Source of the DNA: Mesostigma viride
Taxonomy: Eukaryota > Streptophyta > Mesostigmatophyceae > Mesostigmatales > Mesostigmataceae
NCBI GenBank assembly: GCA_009746045.1
Contig: RPFO01000436.1
Coordinates: 1,822,851 to 1,874,632, forward strand
Length of the DNA stretch: 51,782 nt
Direction of reading: 5' to 3'
Made by a program: the position numbers and the translations under genes. Position 1 is the first letter of the stretch; every line of letters begins with the position of its first letter. The notes under the pieces are model-generated. The model worked only from the letters and a program-made list of their open reading frames with translations, was not told the DNA's origin and did not search any database. Of the stretch, positions 28,682 to 38,666 are shown piece by piece.

Positions 28682-30973
28682 TGTCAAAAATCCTAATAAT
28701 GCGTCAACGAATGAGCTCAAATGTTGCGGCACAACTCATTTGATTAATACAATAAAAGACACATATATAGAATTTAACCCCTAAATGGTCTTGCTGCCAA
28801 TTTTCCGCCAAAAATCGAGTTCCAGCCGATGCATCGGCCCCTTCTCGGGGGACCAGATGCCGCGAAATCTATTGAGAATTAGGAAAAGTTTAGCTGAGAA
28901 GATCGAAAGTTTATAAGTTTCTTCACAGCATGGTATACGGGTTTGCATACTTCTGACAAAGTTATAGAGGTGTTCTTGCCGGTCAAAGTACAAGGGGTCA
29001 GGGTACTTTTTCACGTATAACGTGCATTCCGGAAAACAACGACCTGGCCATGGCGGCTTGCGCCCACGCATGGCATTTACGTTTTCGTTCGAATTTTCTG
29101 ACCAAACTTAGGATATTGATTTTATACGTCCTAAAGATGATACAGGCCAATTTTTGGTTCGCGGGAATGCCATTTGATAGGTGTCGGCAGCGTTCTTGCT
29201 GGAAAAAACTGCGATCAGGCCGGACGATAGAAACGTTGACAGCAATACCTTTCCGGCGTATTTTAAAGGATATATCGGTTTCTTTGTACTTTTTATGATA
29301 CATAGTAGTCGTAAACGTGCAAGGGTGGCCAGAAATCGCCGAATCCAGCGACCATGCTGCACAACTTTGGTGTGCCGAAATGCGCCATTTTGCGGCCACC
29401 GCCTGGGCCAAGGTAACGCCATCCATGCCTGGTAAAGCTTAAGCATCGTTTTCCTATCGATGTTTGACGTTTATATGTACGTTCTAGCTTGTGTAGCACA
29501 TTCTTTTTGCATTATTCATGCTCTTTCTTGACCCTGGCCTGGCCCCTTTCTAAAACACCCTTCTTAGATGCTTCCCTCAGTCAGTTGACCTGCCACAGGG
29601 TGATGGTGATAAGTTTTAGAGGCTGTATGGGTTTGAATACCTCCATATATGTTTGTTATACATTTCCCATACACATATTGCATGAGTGTGAGGCAGTTGG
29701 CTGGTCTCTGTGGCATCATCAAGCACGTAACTGGTGAGTAAAAGCTTCCCATTGACAGCATGTGCCACCAGGTGTGCTGGCCATCACCTGGCAAGCTATA
29801 GCAGCTTAGGCCTAGTTTATCCTTGCTAGGGCAGGCTGAAATAGGCTCAACATCACTAGTTTGTTGGTGGCTGCCTCCTAGAATTCATGCCTTGCGTAGG
29901 ATATCCGTACCACGTTACCTACGTGCATGGACAAGGTAGCACCTGCACATAGGTGCCATGTAAGGGCAGTGTGATGATGCAGTTATGTTTCCCCATCATT
30001 GTGGAAGGGAAATGTATTGTTTGGCATGGTTGGTGGCCATATTAGTAGGTAGTATGCCCACCCCTACCCCCTTGGTTGCTTTTTACCAACGGTACCCCTA
30101 AGGGCTGTACTGGGTGTAACTGCTGGTATACCCACCCAAATTATGACGCCAATGGCTCAAACTGTTCAGCAACTAATTGTTTATCATCCCTGAAGTGGTA
30201 GGTGCCTAGCTCTTATAACATAATTCAAAATTCACATTCTACCAAAAATGAAAACGCGCGTCTTGACCCCCCTGACTTTGACGGCAGTTATATATGGCCT
30301 ACCCTGCATATATGTGAGGTTGTGATATACCAACCCGAAGGGCAACTCATGGACGTGCTTGGCCCCCAAGGACAGCCATTGGATATGGGTAGGTTGGATG
30401 GCATCTGGTTTGCAAAATTGTGAAGATCCAGCCGATTTATCGGCAGGATCTCAGACCATTTAGGGGTTAAGGACCGTGACCGGTGTCCATTGCCAAGCCA
30501 CAAGGCAACTGGCCCACCATCAGGTAACGTGAAAAGGTGCACGCCGACCTCTTAAACAATGTCCAATGTCGGCTGCACACATTATCCCTACGTTAACTTA
30601 ACACATAAAGTGTCTCGACTTGAACAACTGGCACACAAAATCCACTAGGCAATGATGCGAATATTCGGCACCAATATTTGACCCCACTATTGCGCGGCGC
30701 TAGGAGTTAGCCACCGCCAAATGGCACGAGATACTCACGCCCTACAAGTCGTACCATGCGACCACAAGGTAGAGCCGAATTAATCCTAACTTCGGCACCT
30801 AATATCTTTGTGCATACTCAACTGTCCGTCATAAGAAAAGTACCGCCGGAAAGAACACGGCAAGCCCTACTCAGCCCTAATAATATCCTTGGCCAGAAAA
30901 TACAGAAGATTGGCCACAACATAACATAGGCTGGCAAACGGGCACATCCAGGGTTTATACTAAAACCCTGACA
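28682..30973 (-). repeat. 5' LTR of element C, interrupted by D2
   Basis: The two halves are 28682-28777 and 30467-30973. Without D2 and one TTAA the length is 599 bp, equal to the intact LTR. Confidence 0.9.
28774..30470. mobile_element. TTAA-flanked transposon copy D2
   Basis: Element 28778-30466 (1,689 bp), TTAA at 28774-28777 and 30467-30470, terminal inverted repeat CCCCTAAATGGTCT at both ends. It is highly similar to D1 in reverse orientation. The empty site is visible in the partner LTR at 25059-25062, which confirms the boundaries and the TTAA duplication directly. Confidence 0.92.
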
Positions 30974-30978
30974 GAGGC
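30974..30978. repeat. TSD of element C (right)
   Basis: GAGGC, matching 24962-24966. Confidence 0.88.
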
Positions 30979-32457
30979 CTTCAACAAGGCCAGGGAAGAA
31001 TGGGTAGTGCCAGATCCTCTTAGCCCCTCTCACACTCCACCTGTCACACCTATTGACAAAAAGCCTGCAGGGTGCAAGCACTTGCGCCTGAAGTTTGTGT
31101 GCAAACATAAGCCAGCAGCAGATGGGTCAGTCATTTTCCATGCAAGACCTTGTGTGACAGAGTTCAAGGGCACCACTGATCTGACAGAGGCAGAGTTGTA
31201 CACGCCAGGCATTCAGCAAACCTCTCTAAAAATATTGCTGTCTGTCTTTGTGGGTCATCTCAATGACGGGGATGACTATGTATGTAAGGCTACAGACATT
31301 AAAAGGGCTTTCTTGAAAGGCTCACCTGAGATAGCACAACAAGTGTGGCATGGTCAGGTGTATGTAGTCTCCACTCCCAGAGTCTGGGCAAAACACATCC
31401 CTCAGCAGTACCTGAAAGCTAACATAGGTGTTGAAGGGCTGCAATCAGCTCCTCGCATTTTCAGGATGTCAGCTCAGGCTGTGTTTGAAAAGCTAGGGGC
31501 TAGATATGATGACATAGACCCTTGCTTCTTTGTGGTCCCACACCCTCATGGCATAATCACCTTTGTGTGGCATGGGGATGATCAGCTGATTGCTGGGCCA
31601 AGGCGTGCTGTAGATGAGTTTATTCACCAAGTGTCACAGCACTTTGAGATTGGCAAGCAAGTAGAGCTGGGCACCACTGCCATCAAATTTTGTGGCACAA
31701 TGTTACAACTCCAGCATCAAAACCAGTGGGTGTGTGCACTTTACTCTCCTAATGATTACATGCACAGCTGTTTGGAGGTTCTGCAAACAAAAATCAAACC
31801 TGGTGCCTGTCCCACCATTAGAGGCAAGCTGGGGTGGTTGTGCTCAACGTGTGCACCTCACCTGGCTGTGGTTAGCAGAGTTGATGATGATGTCTTGATG
31901 CAAGTAGGTCACAAAGCCATCACCAAAACTCTCCAGGAAGGCCCTCCCCTTATCTTGCATTCCTCCTTGGATCTCCACAAAACCATTCACATCCAAGCTA
32001 TGATGGATAGTTCCATGGAGTCCAGGCAGATTACCAAGTTGCAGGCAAGGGAGTCAGGCTTGTATTTTGTGCAGAATGATGATGCACCCTTGTCTCTCAT
32101 TTCATGGTACAGCCGGTTGCATAGACGCAAGGCTGTCAGCAGCAATGCTGCTGAGTGCAGGGCAGTGGTGTCAGCAGTGCTTCATGCCAGGTACTTGAAT
32201 CATGTGCTGGTTTGGTTGCAGATGCAAGCAGGCAGCAATGCTGGGGTGGTGGCACACTTGCTCACTGACAGTCAGTCAGTCCTCAGTTTCCTTGCTAACC
32301 CTATGCTGTGCACACTGATCTTGACTGGGTGGTCCTTAAACAGGAGTCCACCTACTGGGAGTCCACCCGTCACGTGGAGGACAAACACAACGCTGCTGAT
32401 GCACTCACTAAAGTGCCTCAGCAGGCAGCTGACAATATCAGCTGTTGTACCACTTGA
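30979..32457 (+). pseudogene. Element A reverse transcriptase and RNase H
   Basis: Resumes the element A frame after C. Motifs parallel those of element B: HLRLKFVCKHK, the catalytic Asp in ATDIKRAFLKG, GVEGLQSAP, FVWHGDDQLIAG (HGDD instead of YVDD), GKLGWL and a Copia-type RNase H (SSNAAECRAVVSA, LLTDSQSVLSFLANP). Near 32300 the frame shifts by one base: the RNase H tail (HTDLDWVVLK, NAADALTK) continues in another phase to a TGA at 32455-32457. One indel in roughly 1.5 kb, plus the insertions, inactivates the element. It is otherwise well preserved. Confidence 0.88.
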
Positions 32458-34071
32458 TGAACCCGTATGGCAAGCAGGCAACCCTGCTCCATCGGGGGGA
32501 CGCCTAGCAGGGTCCTGTTCAGCAGGGCCGCCTAGGTAACTCAGTACCCCTTGGGCAGGTCCAAGGGGCAGGTTGTGCTTCCAGTAAGGGGGGTTGGTTG
32601 GAGTCTGTTTTTCTGCACCTGCGTGCCCTATGCCAATAAAATCTGTTTTGATTTTCTCAACACCATGGAATTTCGTGCTGCTCACCTTCATAGGTGGGCA
32701 TGCAGGGGATGTATCTCACACTCTTTCTCCACTAGGGTTGTATGCCTTGGTGGATTGGCCTTGAGCTCAGTGGCTCAGGTGCCTCCCATTCAAGTGGAGG
32801 GTCAAACCTCCCTTGACAGGTGGTTGCCCAGGACCCCAGTTTACTGTGCATGGATCTCTTGGGCCACCTGGCCTCACTGTTCAGTGGCAGTAAAGGCATG
32901 GGTGCTGTCATGTTGTCTAGTACAATGTGATCAGCCCAGGTGCAGGATGCAATATTCCTGTCACCTGTCACCAGGACTCCAGCCACCACTGTGCAGGGCA
33001 GGGGTGGCTGGTCCACACACACGTTGTGCAGGTGCAACGTGGACAGGTCCAGGATGTCCTATTCCTGTCACCTGTCACTAGGACTTCAGCCACCACTGTG
33101 CAGGGCAGGGGTGGCTGGTCCTCACATGTTGTGCAGGTGCAACATGGACAGTGCAGGGTGCAATAAACCTGCCTACTGTCACTCCTCAGGTTGCAGGTGA
33201 CCTGAGCTCAGCTGACCCAGCCTGGCTGGGTGTTTTTTTTCTCTGAGTGGGCGATGATGATGGAACCACATGGAACCACATGGAACCACTTCAACGGTTA
33301 CCTTGGCATTTTTACAGTGGCTCTCTTGGCTGGTGATGCACTCCCTGGATAGGCAGACAGGCATAGCTATCTCCCTGGTGAGCTCGCGAGGAGGAGGAAC
33401 TCCCCGGGCATGTTGAGCTAAACTTGATGCCACCAGAAGTATTGCACAAGTTCTGGGGCCCATCTTTTTCAGTCCAGATGTTGCAGTATGGGTGTCAGTT
33501 GCTCAGCACCTCAGTCAGCTTGGAGTCAGTCTCCTAGCTGGGCAGGATCAGGCTTGAAGTCGCTAGCCTTCAAACTGAAAGGAAAACATAATGGGAGTTA
33601 GATGAGATGCTTAGGCTGACACACGGATTTCCGGCCTGCGCGCCGCGTATTGCCTACCGCGGCTGAGCGGGACACCTTAGTACTGTACGGCAGGGCGTAC
33701 GGTCCTGCGGTGTCATGTGGACTGACGTGTAGTGCGTGCCAGACTGTTCCTAGGCTCTAGCTCGACCCGCCAGATCCGGGATATCCGGGTCTGACGGGCC
33801 GAGTGTTAGCTGGTTGCTAGTGACGTGGTCGCATGGCATTGCAGTGTACAGTTGTCCACTGGCAGGTGCTGCAGTGAGCACTGCCATAGGCATATAGGCG
33901 GAGCACTGGGGAGTGCCGCAGCACCCGAGTTTGCCCAGTTCCATCCTGAGCCCTCAAGCTTTCATTACATTCCTTGTATTATTGCTAATACAATCGTCAT
34001 CCTCATTTCCAGCTTTCGTCAGTTGTCCTACGTCTCACGACGCATTCCAACTACATGCGCGTAGGCACTCG
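32458..34071. other. Region downstream of element A, no gene
   Basis: It probably includes the untranslated 3' end and perhaps the 3' LTR of A: a purine-rich AGTAAGGGGGGTTGG at about 32584 could be its polypurine tract and CCAATAAAATC at about 32633 a polyadenylation signal. No 5' LTR exists to compare. A 107-bp segment is duplicated in tandem (ATTCCTGTCACCTGTCAC at 32954 and 33061). A 33-bp imperfect palindrome lies at 33766-33798. Otherwise nothing recognisable. Confidence 0.5.
33766..33798. other. Imperfect palindrome centred on GATATC
   Basis: CCCGCCAGATCCGG and its near reverse complement CCGGGTCTGACGGG flank a GATATC centre. Two mismatched pairs. Confidence 0.75.
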
Positions 34072-34214
34072 CATGTAGTGTAGTGTAGATTAGTAAGGCT
34101 TAGCCTACCACGCGGCCCACGCGCATGTGCGCCCATAATGGCCCCCCCATGGATGATGCCTTCAGAATAGCCACGCCCTGCCTATAATGGGACTCGATCC
34201 CCATGGATGTTGAC
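34072..34214 (+). mobile_element. Family E tail fragment upstream of E1
   Basis: The text TAGATTAGTAAGGCTTAGCC, then CACGCGCATGTGCGCCCATA, repeats the tail that follows ORF1 at 35757-35890. It is either a truncated earlier copy or a duplicated segment at the front of E1. Confidence 0.7.
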
Positions 34215-36165
34215 GAGCCACGAGCCACGAGGTAGCCATGGCTGACGGCGGAGCTCATAACTTTCAGTTCACGTTTGAGCACCGAATTTAGCCGTGAATA
34301 TCACTATCGCTTCGTCTTTCTAAGACGCACATGCTGATATAATTTTCCGAATCTATTACGCAATATATGACGAGCAAGCGTCCCTTGACGCAACGCAGTT
34401 TGGCGGATGCTCTCGGCCATGAAAATCCGTCTGCAGCGCAGGCTGCAGCTTCGCCCTCAGGTCCGGCAGGCAGCGGTGACACTATAGTCGCGCACTGTTG
34501 GTCGCCCAGCAACCTCCCGGGCTTAATGCCTCGATCGCCATCGGCATCGCCTGACCCTAAACGCACCTGCTCAGCGGACAAAACAGGGGGGTCTTCACGC
34601 CCCTCAGAACCGCGCTTTCGGCCCCAACCTTTCAAGGTCGATGATCACGACTGGACCAACATGTCCCCGGACGATGCTATGCACTGCATCTTCTTCGGGG
34701 ACTACGCCTCGCTTTACGACCTGTGCCTCCATCTCCACGCCACCGGACGCCTCCTCGTCACCGATGGCCGACGCTGGCACAACATCAGCCAGCTGTTCTG
34801 GTGCCCCCGCCCCCAACTCCATGTTTTGCATGCCGTCCTCAACTCCCTTCTCCAGCGCTCTGATGGCGAGATCTGGGCTCCATCCATCTCCGCCCCCACA
34901 CTCCGTTCCATCCTCACGGAAGCCTTAATTCCAGCAGCATGCACGTGACCCCCCTTGCTGCCGACGTAGCAGCAATGGGTGGCACGCTGGCTACTGAACT
35001 TCCTCACATTTCCACCACCGCCGCCTCCACCTCCACTGCCATTTCCGCCTCCGGTCCACTGCCGACATCAAAGCCCAGCTCCTCGACCTCGACCAACGCC
35101 TTCAAGCCACCGCCACCGCCCTTGAGTGCTTGCATGACACCGCCGGCCTCACCGCCCAGGCGGTGAAGGACATCGCCGCCCAGCCGGCACCTGCTGGCCC
35201 GGCCGGCGATGCTCCCTCCACCTGGGCGGACTTGCTTAAGCATCACACCACCTCCACCACCTCCACCATCGCGGCACAACTCAAGCAACAAGCCCTCGAC
35301 CTTTGCGAGGAGGCCGACATCACCAAGCGCAGCCACAATGTCATCGTCAAGCACTTCGACCAGCCGGCAGGTGAGACCTCCACGAGCCTTCTTGAGGCAT
35401 TTAAGCGCGACATTTTTGCCCCCATGCTACTCACTGGTGAGCTGCGGATGTCGGCTGTCCGCCTCCCCCGCGCGCGGGACAAGGCTGGCCCGGCCCCCGT
35501 GCTCCTCACCTTTAAGTACATGGCGGACAAGCTGGCGTTCCTTAAATGCCGCAAGAAGCTCTCGGAGACTCGCTTCACGCTGGACGACGACTTGACCCTG
35601 GCCCAGCAACAGCGGCGACGTGAGCTATGGCCAACCTACCTTCAGCTCCGGCAGAGCGCAAGGGGGAAGCCGGTATACTGGAGGGGGGCGGTCATCCACG
35701 TTGACCACAAGCCCTGGCAGGCCCCTCCTGCCACCTCAGACTAGGGAATATATACCAGTAGTGTAGCTTAGTCAGGCTTAGCCTAGCATGTGGCCCACGC
35801 GCATGTGCGCCCATAATGGCCCCCATGGATGATGCCTTCATAATTTAGCCAAGCCATGCCTATTATAATGGGACCCCCATGGATGTTGCATTAAGAATTT
35901 AGCCATGCTATGCTATGCAGAGAGATGCTCTCTGTAGAGAAGCCATGCCCCAGCTCTTGTATAGCCATGATGATCTTCCCGGCCACCTATGACATGCTCC
36001 CCCTGAGCTGGGAGTTGCCCGAGACTCTGGGTGGTGCAGGTGCCCTAGCTAGTGCACCTAGAGCAAGTGAACTTGTTTACATTCCCACCCTTGCAGGAAG
36101 TAGCCTAGAATGTATTATAGGCCATCTGCCCCTTCTCAAGGGCTATGTGCTACAGATACTCCCAA
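34215..36165 (+). mobile_element. Family E copy 1: ORF1-only retroelement
   Basis: A 5' leader (34215-34366, with CATAACTTTC and ACGCACATGCTGATATAAT), an L1-ORF1-like gene, then directly a conserved tail (35745-36165) ending near ACTCCCAACAGAG. No reverse transcriptase or endonuclease lies between ORF1 and the tail, and other copies (minus strand 50510-49731, plus strand 49036-49510) have the same ORF1-to-tail junction, so it is the family's own structure. This recalls mammalian HAL1, which needs a partner LINE. Confidence 0.72.
34367..35744 (+). pseudogene. L1-ORF1-like RNA-binding protein of E1
   Basis: The N-terminal part is 34367-34948 (194 codons, low-complexity then globular). A second frame from about 35043 carries a coiled-coil-like stretch (ADIKAQLLDLDQRLQ) and joins 35130-35744. 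There the RRM and C-terminal domains of L1-type ORF1 proteins are visible: RLPRARDK, VLLTFKYMADKLAFLKCRKK, LTLAQQQRRRELWPTYLQLRQ and GKPVYWRGAVIHVD. The frame change between 34948 and 35043 indicates decay or a sequence error. The protein would coat element RNA and act as a nucleic-acid chaperone. Near-identical C-terminal text is encoded on the minus strand at 50151-50399. Confidence 0.75.
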
Positions 36166-37608
36166 CAGAGTTTGTCGCGTCCGTGATCTATCACGTCCGC
36201 AATTCAGATTTTGGCGTAATTCTGACGTCCGCAGCCTTGTGCGGGTTGCTATACCGCGGCCCAGTACTGACGCCGCGGATCTCAGTTGTATTTACGCGCC
36301 AAGTCCGCTGAATTTGCTGACGGAACTTTTGGGCGGACCTGAATTTCACTGACATTCGTCACAAGGGCAGTTTGCCGAATGCTGGTACACAGCAAGCTGG
36401 CGAGGTGCTGAGCAGCTGTGCAATTTCAGGATGTCAACGTGGGACACCAGACACAAATGCAAGGAAGCCCCAGGCGGTGCCTGGCATGGCCGATAGATTT
36501 GCCCTTGTATATTTGTGTTCGTTTGACAGTTAAAGCTTGAAGGTTAGCTTGTCGGAAATTAGACAATGTTATGATTGGCTGATGTCAAGAGTGGCGCTAG
36601 TGGCGCCAGCCGCCAGGCTTGAGCTTTGAGCAGTATAGAAGGATGAGCAACGAACCATGGTGGTCGTTGTTCGTCCGTTTCTCTCCCTCACAACTGGTTT
36701 GTTGTCTTCATGGGGTGAAATAGCTCGAGCAGCCCGAAGCAGCCCCCGTGAGTGGTTGCATGCAGTCAGTTGCCATGAGGATGGACTGACGGATATGACA
36801 ATGTATTGGTTTTGTTAAGAATGTGTGTAAGACTGAGAACAAGACAAGGGACAGGGCCTTCGGGCAACCCTGGTCGTCGTTGGCATGCGTGCCAGTAGGA
36901 ACTAGGTCGGGAACACACGCGCACTGCCGTCACAAGGGACCTGCAGTGGCGTCACCCAATTATGTAAGGGGCCTCACAGCTGCTCTTATAACTGCAACAT
37001 TACAACTCGACAGTCTTTGTGATTCGTCATGTATCTCATTGGAATTTAAAGGTCTTTTGATGATAAAGCATTGTCTCAAGAATCGGCTGATTGGGCCGAA
37101 TTGCCTGTCATGAAGGTGGCGGTGCCGTAAAGGACCGCACCTTTCATTCTCATTTTCAAACGGACGAACAACCCATGATGGGTTCAGTCCGGCCCGCCTG
37201 GGGATTCCTCCTGCTTCACCCGGGGCAGCACAAGGAAGAGGTTATTGCTTAGCCTTCAAAAGCATCTGAAGAGGTTAGGCTTTTCCCTGTAAAAAGCCAT
37301 TGAAGGGGTTATTGCTGAGCCTTTAAAAGCATGCATGTTAAGGCTGTTGCTGATCCTGGAAAAGCATCTTTGAGCAGCTGGATTTTTTTTTTTTTGGCTG
37401 CTGCCTGGAATGACGCCCTCTTTGGGCTTCCTTCTTTTGTGTGAGATGCCTTTCTTTCACTTTTTGCTCTCAAGTTGTTGTGAGCTAAAGAGTGGGGGGG
37501 GAGGTGGCATATCACACACATGATTACTGCTGATAGTGGATGCATTCCAAGTAGCGGTAATGACCAGTCCAGGATGATATGGCACGCAAACGCGACAAGC
37601 TATGTTCC
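36166..37608. other. No gene recognised
   Basis: A 15-bp word, GTTGTTCGTCCGTTT, at about 36666-36680 recurs as its reverse complement at 37158-37172. A T run and a G run lie at 37384-37396 and 37494-37501. Short frames lack domains. Confidence 0.6.
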
Positions 37609-37696
37609 TAATTAATTAATTAATTAATTAATTAATTAATTAATTAATTAATTAATTAATTAATTAATTAATTAATTAATTAATTAATTAATTAAT
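37609..37696. repeat. (TAAT)n microsatellite
   Basis: About 22 perfect tetranucleotide units, preceded by CTATGTTCC, a word also found (as TTATGTTTC) before the tail of the family E copy at 49731. It abuts another family E fragment at 37697. Confidence 0.95.
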
Positions 37697-37985
37697 GGAT
37701 GTTGCATTAAAAATTCAGCCCAGCTCTGCCTATGCAGAGAGTCACTCTCTGCTGAGAAGCCACGCCCTAGCTTTTGTAGTAGAGCCATGATGATCTTCCA
37801 CCCTATGACGGGCCCCCTTTGTGCTATATGAGAGATCATGGTGGTGCTGATGCCCTTGGTGCACCTAGAGCAAGTGTCGTTTACTTCCCCACCCTTGCAG
37901 TCCTGAAGTAGCCCAGAATGTATTGCAAGCCATATGCCCCTTCTCAGGGATGTGTGCTACATGTACTCCCAACGGAGCTGAGTAT
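37697..37985 (+). mobile_element. Family E copy 2: tail fragment
   Basis: Diverged version of the E1 tail: GGATGTTGCATTAA, GCAGAGAGTCACTCTCTGC, CACCTAGAGCAAG, CCTTGCAG and finally ACTCCCAACGGAG. No coding part. Confidence 0.82.
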
Positions 37986-37991
37986 GTTTTA

Positions 37992-38165
37992 CCTACCCTT
38001 AATGCGCGTACGTAGGCGTGTGCCACGTGCTAGGCTAAGCCTGACTAATCTGCACTACTGTTTTACATTCCCTAGACTGGGGTTGCTGGGGTAGCAGGGG
38101 GTGCCTGCCAGGGCTTGTGGTCGATGTGGACTAGCACCACCCTCCAGTACACCGGTTTACAAGAC
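37992..38165 (-). mobile_element. Family E copy 3: ORF1 end plus tail start
   Basis: The minus strand reads CACAAGCCCTGGCAGG, then a CTAGGGAATGTAAAACAGTAG stop region and GGCTTAGCCTAGCACG, as at the 35710-35800 junction. It lies against copy 2 in opposite orientation. Confidence 0.78.
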
Positions 38166-38666
38166 GTCAATGTCTACATGTACATATGTCTACAGCTAGT
38201 CTAAAATATGGGCCACAAGTGAGGCCTTGAGCTACATAGTCGTGCACGCAAACTCGCAAACTATGCCTACCATGCTTTCTATTTCCTAGGAGCCACAGTT
38301 GTGGGGTCGTAGTCTTTGACAATGTCCGCCCAACGCTGCTTATATCCTCACATGGCTGCATATCCGACCATATTTGAGTAAGAGGGGTTGAGCGGATCGA
38401 TGCTGACGCCAACAGCGTCTTTGCTCTGCATGTCAGCTAAAATCATGTCGCGGTCCAATGTTGGCCACCGCGTCAACTAACCCTGGCAGGGCCTGACCAT
38501 CTAAGAGATATCTCCCGGGCTGGCCAGTCCGCAAGGGCCATATCTCGAACACGCGGACAAGATATAACGGCAGGCTCGAGCTACCATGGTCCGCATTCTC
38601 CCGATTTCTGGCCGGCGCTGGTCAGTGTCTCCTTGATATCATCTGTATCAACCTGATTAGTATGGG

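Larger units (their letters stand above)
24967..30973 (-). mobile_element. Non-autonomous LTR element C (minus strand), nested in A
   Basis: Ends are TGTCA...TGACA with a GAGGC TSD. The left LTR is 24967-25565 (599 bp). The right LTR, 28682-30973, is also exactly 599 bp once the inserted D2 and one TTAA are discounted. On the minus strand the 5' LTR is followed directly by TGGTATCGGAGG, close to the plant-type tRNA-iMet primer-binding site TGGTATCAGAGC. GCAAGGGGGG, a polypurine tract, precedes the 3' LTR. Without D1 the interior is only about 1.4 kb, and I see no gag or pol, so it resembles a LARD/TRIM that depends on proteins supplied in trans. Confidence 0.9.
14729..32457 (+). mobile_element. 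Copia-like retrotransposon A, 5'-truncated, split by B and C
   Basis: Three coding blocks on the plus strand belong together: integrase (14729-15983), protease (24414-24966) and RT/RNase H (30979-32457). Ignoring the insertions B and C and one copy of each 5-bp TSD, the frame is continuous across both junctions. The gag region, the N-terminal HH of the integrase zinc finger and the 5' LTR are missing. A 3' LTR could not be delimited. The order is INT-PR-RT-RH. Confidence 0.85.

Noticed and set aside
28042-28743. 233-codon plus-strand frame in element C
   Set aside because: C is on the minus strand by its primer site and polypurine tract. The frame runs into the LTR and shows no domain.
37609-37696. 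Telomeric repeat
   Set aside because: (TAAT)n is not a known telomere unit, and it is internal and beside retroelement ends.
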